Source of the DNA: Corynebacterium halotolerans
Lineage (GTDB): Bacteria; Actinomycetota; Actinomycetes; Mycobacteriales; Mycobacteriaceae
Direction: 5' to 3'
Length of the DNA stretch: 64,000 bases
NCBI RefSeq assembly: GCF_001056295.1
Contig: NZ_JVMD01000007.1
Location: 1 to 64,000, forward strand
The position numbers and the translations under genes are program-made. This document shows, piece by piece, positions 62,805 through 64,000 of this stretch. Numbering within the stretch: the first letter of the stretch is position 1; each line of letters starts with the position of its first letter. The notes beneath the pieces are model-generated. The model searched no databases and was not told the origin of the DNA. It was given only the letters and a program-made list of their open reading frames with translations.

Positions 62805-63521
62805 ATGAGCAAGCAGTCCAAGGCCTACAAGGCCGCCGCCGAGAAGATCGACGAGGGCCGCATCTACGCCCCGATCGAGGCCACCAAGCTGGTCAAGGAG
62901 ACCTCCTCGCAGAAGTACGACGCCTCCGTGGACGTCGCCATCCGCCTGGGCGTCGACCCGCGCAAGGCCGACCAGCTGGTCCGCGGCACCGTCTCCCTGC
63001 CCAACGGCACGGGCAAGACCGTCCGCGTCGCCGTCTTCGCCGCCGGCGAGAACGCCACCAAGGCCGAGGAGGCCGGCGCCGACTTCGTGGGCACCGACGA
63101 GCTGATCGAGAAGATCCAGGGCGGCTGGACCGACTTCGACGTCGCCATCGCCACCCCGGACCAGATGGCCAAGGTCGGCCGCGTCGCGCGCGTCCTGGGC
63201 CCCCGCGGCCTGATGCCGAACCCGAAGACCGGCACCGTCACCACCGACGTTGCCAAGGCCATCACCGAGGTCAAGGGCGGCAAGATCTCCTTCCGCGTGG
63301 ACAAGGCTTCCAACCTGCACGCGCTGATCGGCAAGGCCTCCTTCTCCGCCGAGCAGCTGGCCGAGAACTACGGCGCGCTGATCGACGAGCTGCTGCGCCT
63401 GAAGCCGTCCGCGGCCAAGGGCAAGTACCTGAAGAAGATCACCCTGTCCTCCACCAACGGCCCGGGCATCCCGGTCGACACCACCGTGGTGAAGAACTAC
63501 ACGGGCGCCGAGGAGGCGTAA
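62805..63521 (+). CDS. rplA: 50S ribosomal protein L1
   Basis: 238 residues forming the L1 stalk that helps release deacylated tRNA. Signature segments include [37 protein letters not shown] and [19 protein letters not shown]. In many bacteria L1 represses its own rplK-rplA message; no L1-binding mimic could be verified here. Confidence 0.98.
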   Translation: MSKQSKAYKAAAEKIDEGRIYAPIEATKLVKETSSQKYDASVDVAIRLGVDPRKADQLVRGTVSLPNGTGKTVRVAVFAAGENATKAEEAGADFVGTDELIEKIQGGWTDFDVAIATPDQMAKVGRVARVLGPRGLMPNPKTGTVTTDVAKAITEVKGGKISFRVDKASNLHALIGKASFSAEQLAENYGALIDELLRLKPSAAKGKYLKKITLSSTNGPGIPVDTTVVKNYTGAEEA

Positions 63522-63557
63522 CCCCTCCCCGAAACCCCGCGGGGACACCCGCTTTCG

Positions 63558-63593
63558 ACCCGGCCCGCGCGTCTTCGCGCGGGCCGGGTTTTT
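63558..63593 (+). terminator. Terminator of rplK-rplA
   Basis: Perfect 14-bp arms (acccggcccgcgcg and cgcgcgggccgggt) with loop TCTT, then TTTT. Confidence 0.88.
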
Positions 63594-63639
63594 CGTCATT
63601 CCCGCCCCGCCGGTCGGCCCCGCCGTTATCGTCGTCCGC

Positions 63640-64000
63640 ATGTACTTCAGTTCCGGCCATCCCGGGGGCGACCCCCGAGGGGATCGACGGGATCGCGGGG
63701 ACCACGAGGCTTCCGCGCTCCGCGCGATCCTCCGCTTGGCGGAGCTCGACGACGGAACCGGCTACGTCCTCGGCGAGCTCGAGGCGACCTTGGCCGGGTT
63801 CGACGACGACGTCCGCGACCTGCCGACCGTGCGGGTCGCGGCGTTGCCGTTTCTGGCGGAATTGCATCTGGGCCTGGGCGACGATGCCCGGGTGGCGGAG
63901 CTCCTGGAGGAAGCGGTCGAACGTGCGCGCGGCGGAGATGATGCCGCGCGCGTGGTGTCTCTGCGGATGCTGCGGGCGCTGTGCCGGATGGACGCGATCG
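63640..64000 (+). CDS. Unrecognised protein, 5' part only
   Basis: An open frame of 120 codons runs off the window. The start is supported by TATCGT (63627-63632) ending 7 nt before the ATG. The first 25 residues are Gly/Asp/Arg-rich; the rest is helical and Leu/Glu/Asp-rich (LRAILRLAELDDG, VAALPFLAELHLGLGDDARVAELLEEAVERA), resembling tetratricopeptide-type helical repeats. No function can be assigned. Confidence 0.6.
   Translation, partial: MYFSSGHPGGDPRGDRRDRGDHEASALRAILRLAELDDGTGYVLGELEATLAGFDDDVRDLPTVRVAALPFLAELHLGLGDDARVAELLEEAVERARGGDDAARVVSLRMLRALCRMDAI

Overview
The window is a chromosomal core segment of a GC-rich mycolic-acid actinobacterium, most probably a high-GC Corynebacterium. 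The evidence is gene order: mshA, a YbjN-like gene, gpmA, senX3, regX3, an Rv0495c-like gene, ppx, a membrane protein, proC, an excisionase-like HTH gene, the 33-residue protein bS22, an acyltransferase, serB-like, glutaredoxin-like, hemA-hemC-hemD-hemB, hemL, cytochrome c maturation genes, menA/menE/menB/menC/menD, mgtA, menG, menJ, a polyprenyl synthase, and tRNA-Trp-secE-nusG-rplK-rplA. This follows the M. tuberculosis Rv0486-Rv0562 and Rv0638-Rv0641 order, with a probable McbR-type sulfur operator pointing to Corynebacterium. No IS element, prophage, CRISPR array or replication origin was seen.

Layout. 0-6.3 kb: purU, a deoC-like gene without its catalytic residues, two conserved hypotheticals, murB and fadD. 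6.5-19.5 kb: mycothiol synthesis (mshA), glycolysis (gpmA), phosphate sensing (senX3-regX3), polyphosphate/ppGpp turnover (ppx), proline synthesis (proC), bS22, and lipid/HAD genes. 19.8-31 kb: heme synthesis (hemA, C, D, B, L) enclosing two small membrane proteins and a P-type-ATPase-like protein that lost every catalytic signature; hemE and hemY are absent here. 31-36 kb: cytochrome c maturation (thioredoxin-like lipoprotein, CcdA, ResB, CcsA). 36-38.7 kb: dTDP-rhamnose genes rmlB, rmlC, rmlA without rmlD. 39-45 kb: small membrane proteins, a frameshifted serine-protease relative with no catalytic triad, menA-menE, and an intact secreted serine protease. 45-51.3 kb: menB, menC, menD, mgtA, menG. 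51.4-56.9 kb: a six-gene minus-strand operon (OsmC, acyl-CoA-dehydrogenase-like monooxygenase, flavin reductase, Tat-lipoprotein binding protein, permease, ATPase) with a TAGAC-N6-GTCTA operator in its promoter; I read it as an organosulfur scavenging system. 57-59.6 kb: menJ and a polyprenyl diphosphate synthase. 59.7-64 kb: tRNA-Tyr, -Thr, -Met, -Trp, secE, nusG, rplK, rplA and the start of one further gene.

The products fit together as respiratory-chain building: heme, c-type cytochromes, menaquinone head group, tail and saturation, supported by cell-envelope sugars and lipids. Two themes stand out. About twenty genes have a TANNNT box 6-8 nt before the start codon and no Shine-Dalgarno, the hallmark of leaderless transcripts; I used it to choose starts. 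Several intact or nearly intact reading frames have lost catalytic residues (DeoC-like, P-ATPase-like, protease-like, and the methyltransferase half of HemD), suggesting pseudoenzymes or genes in decay.
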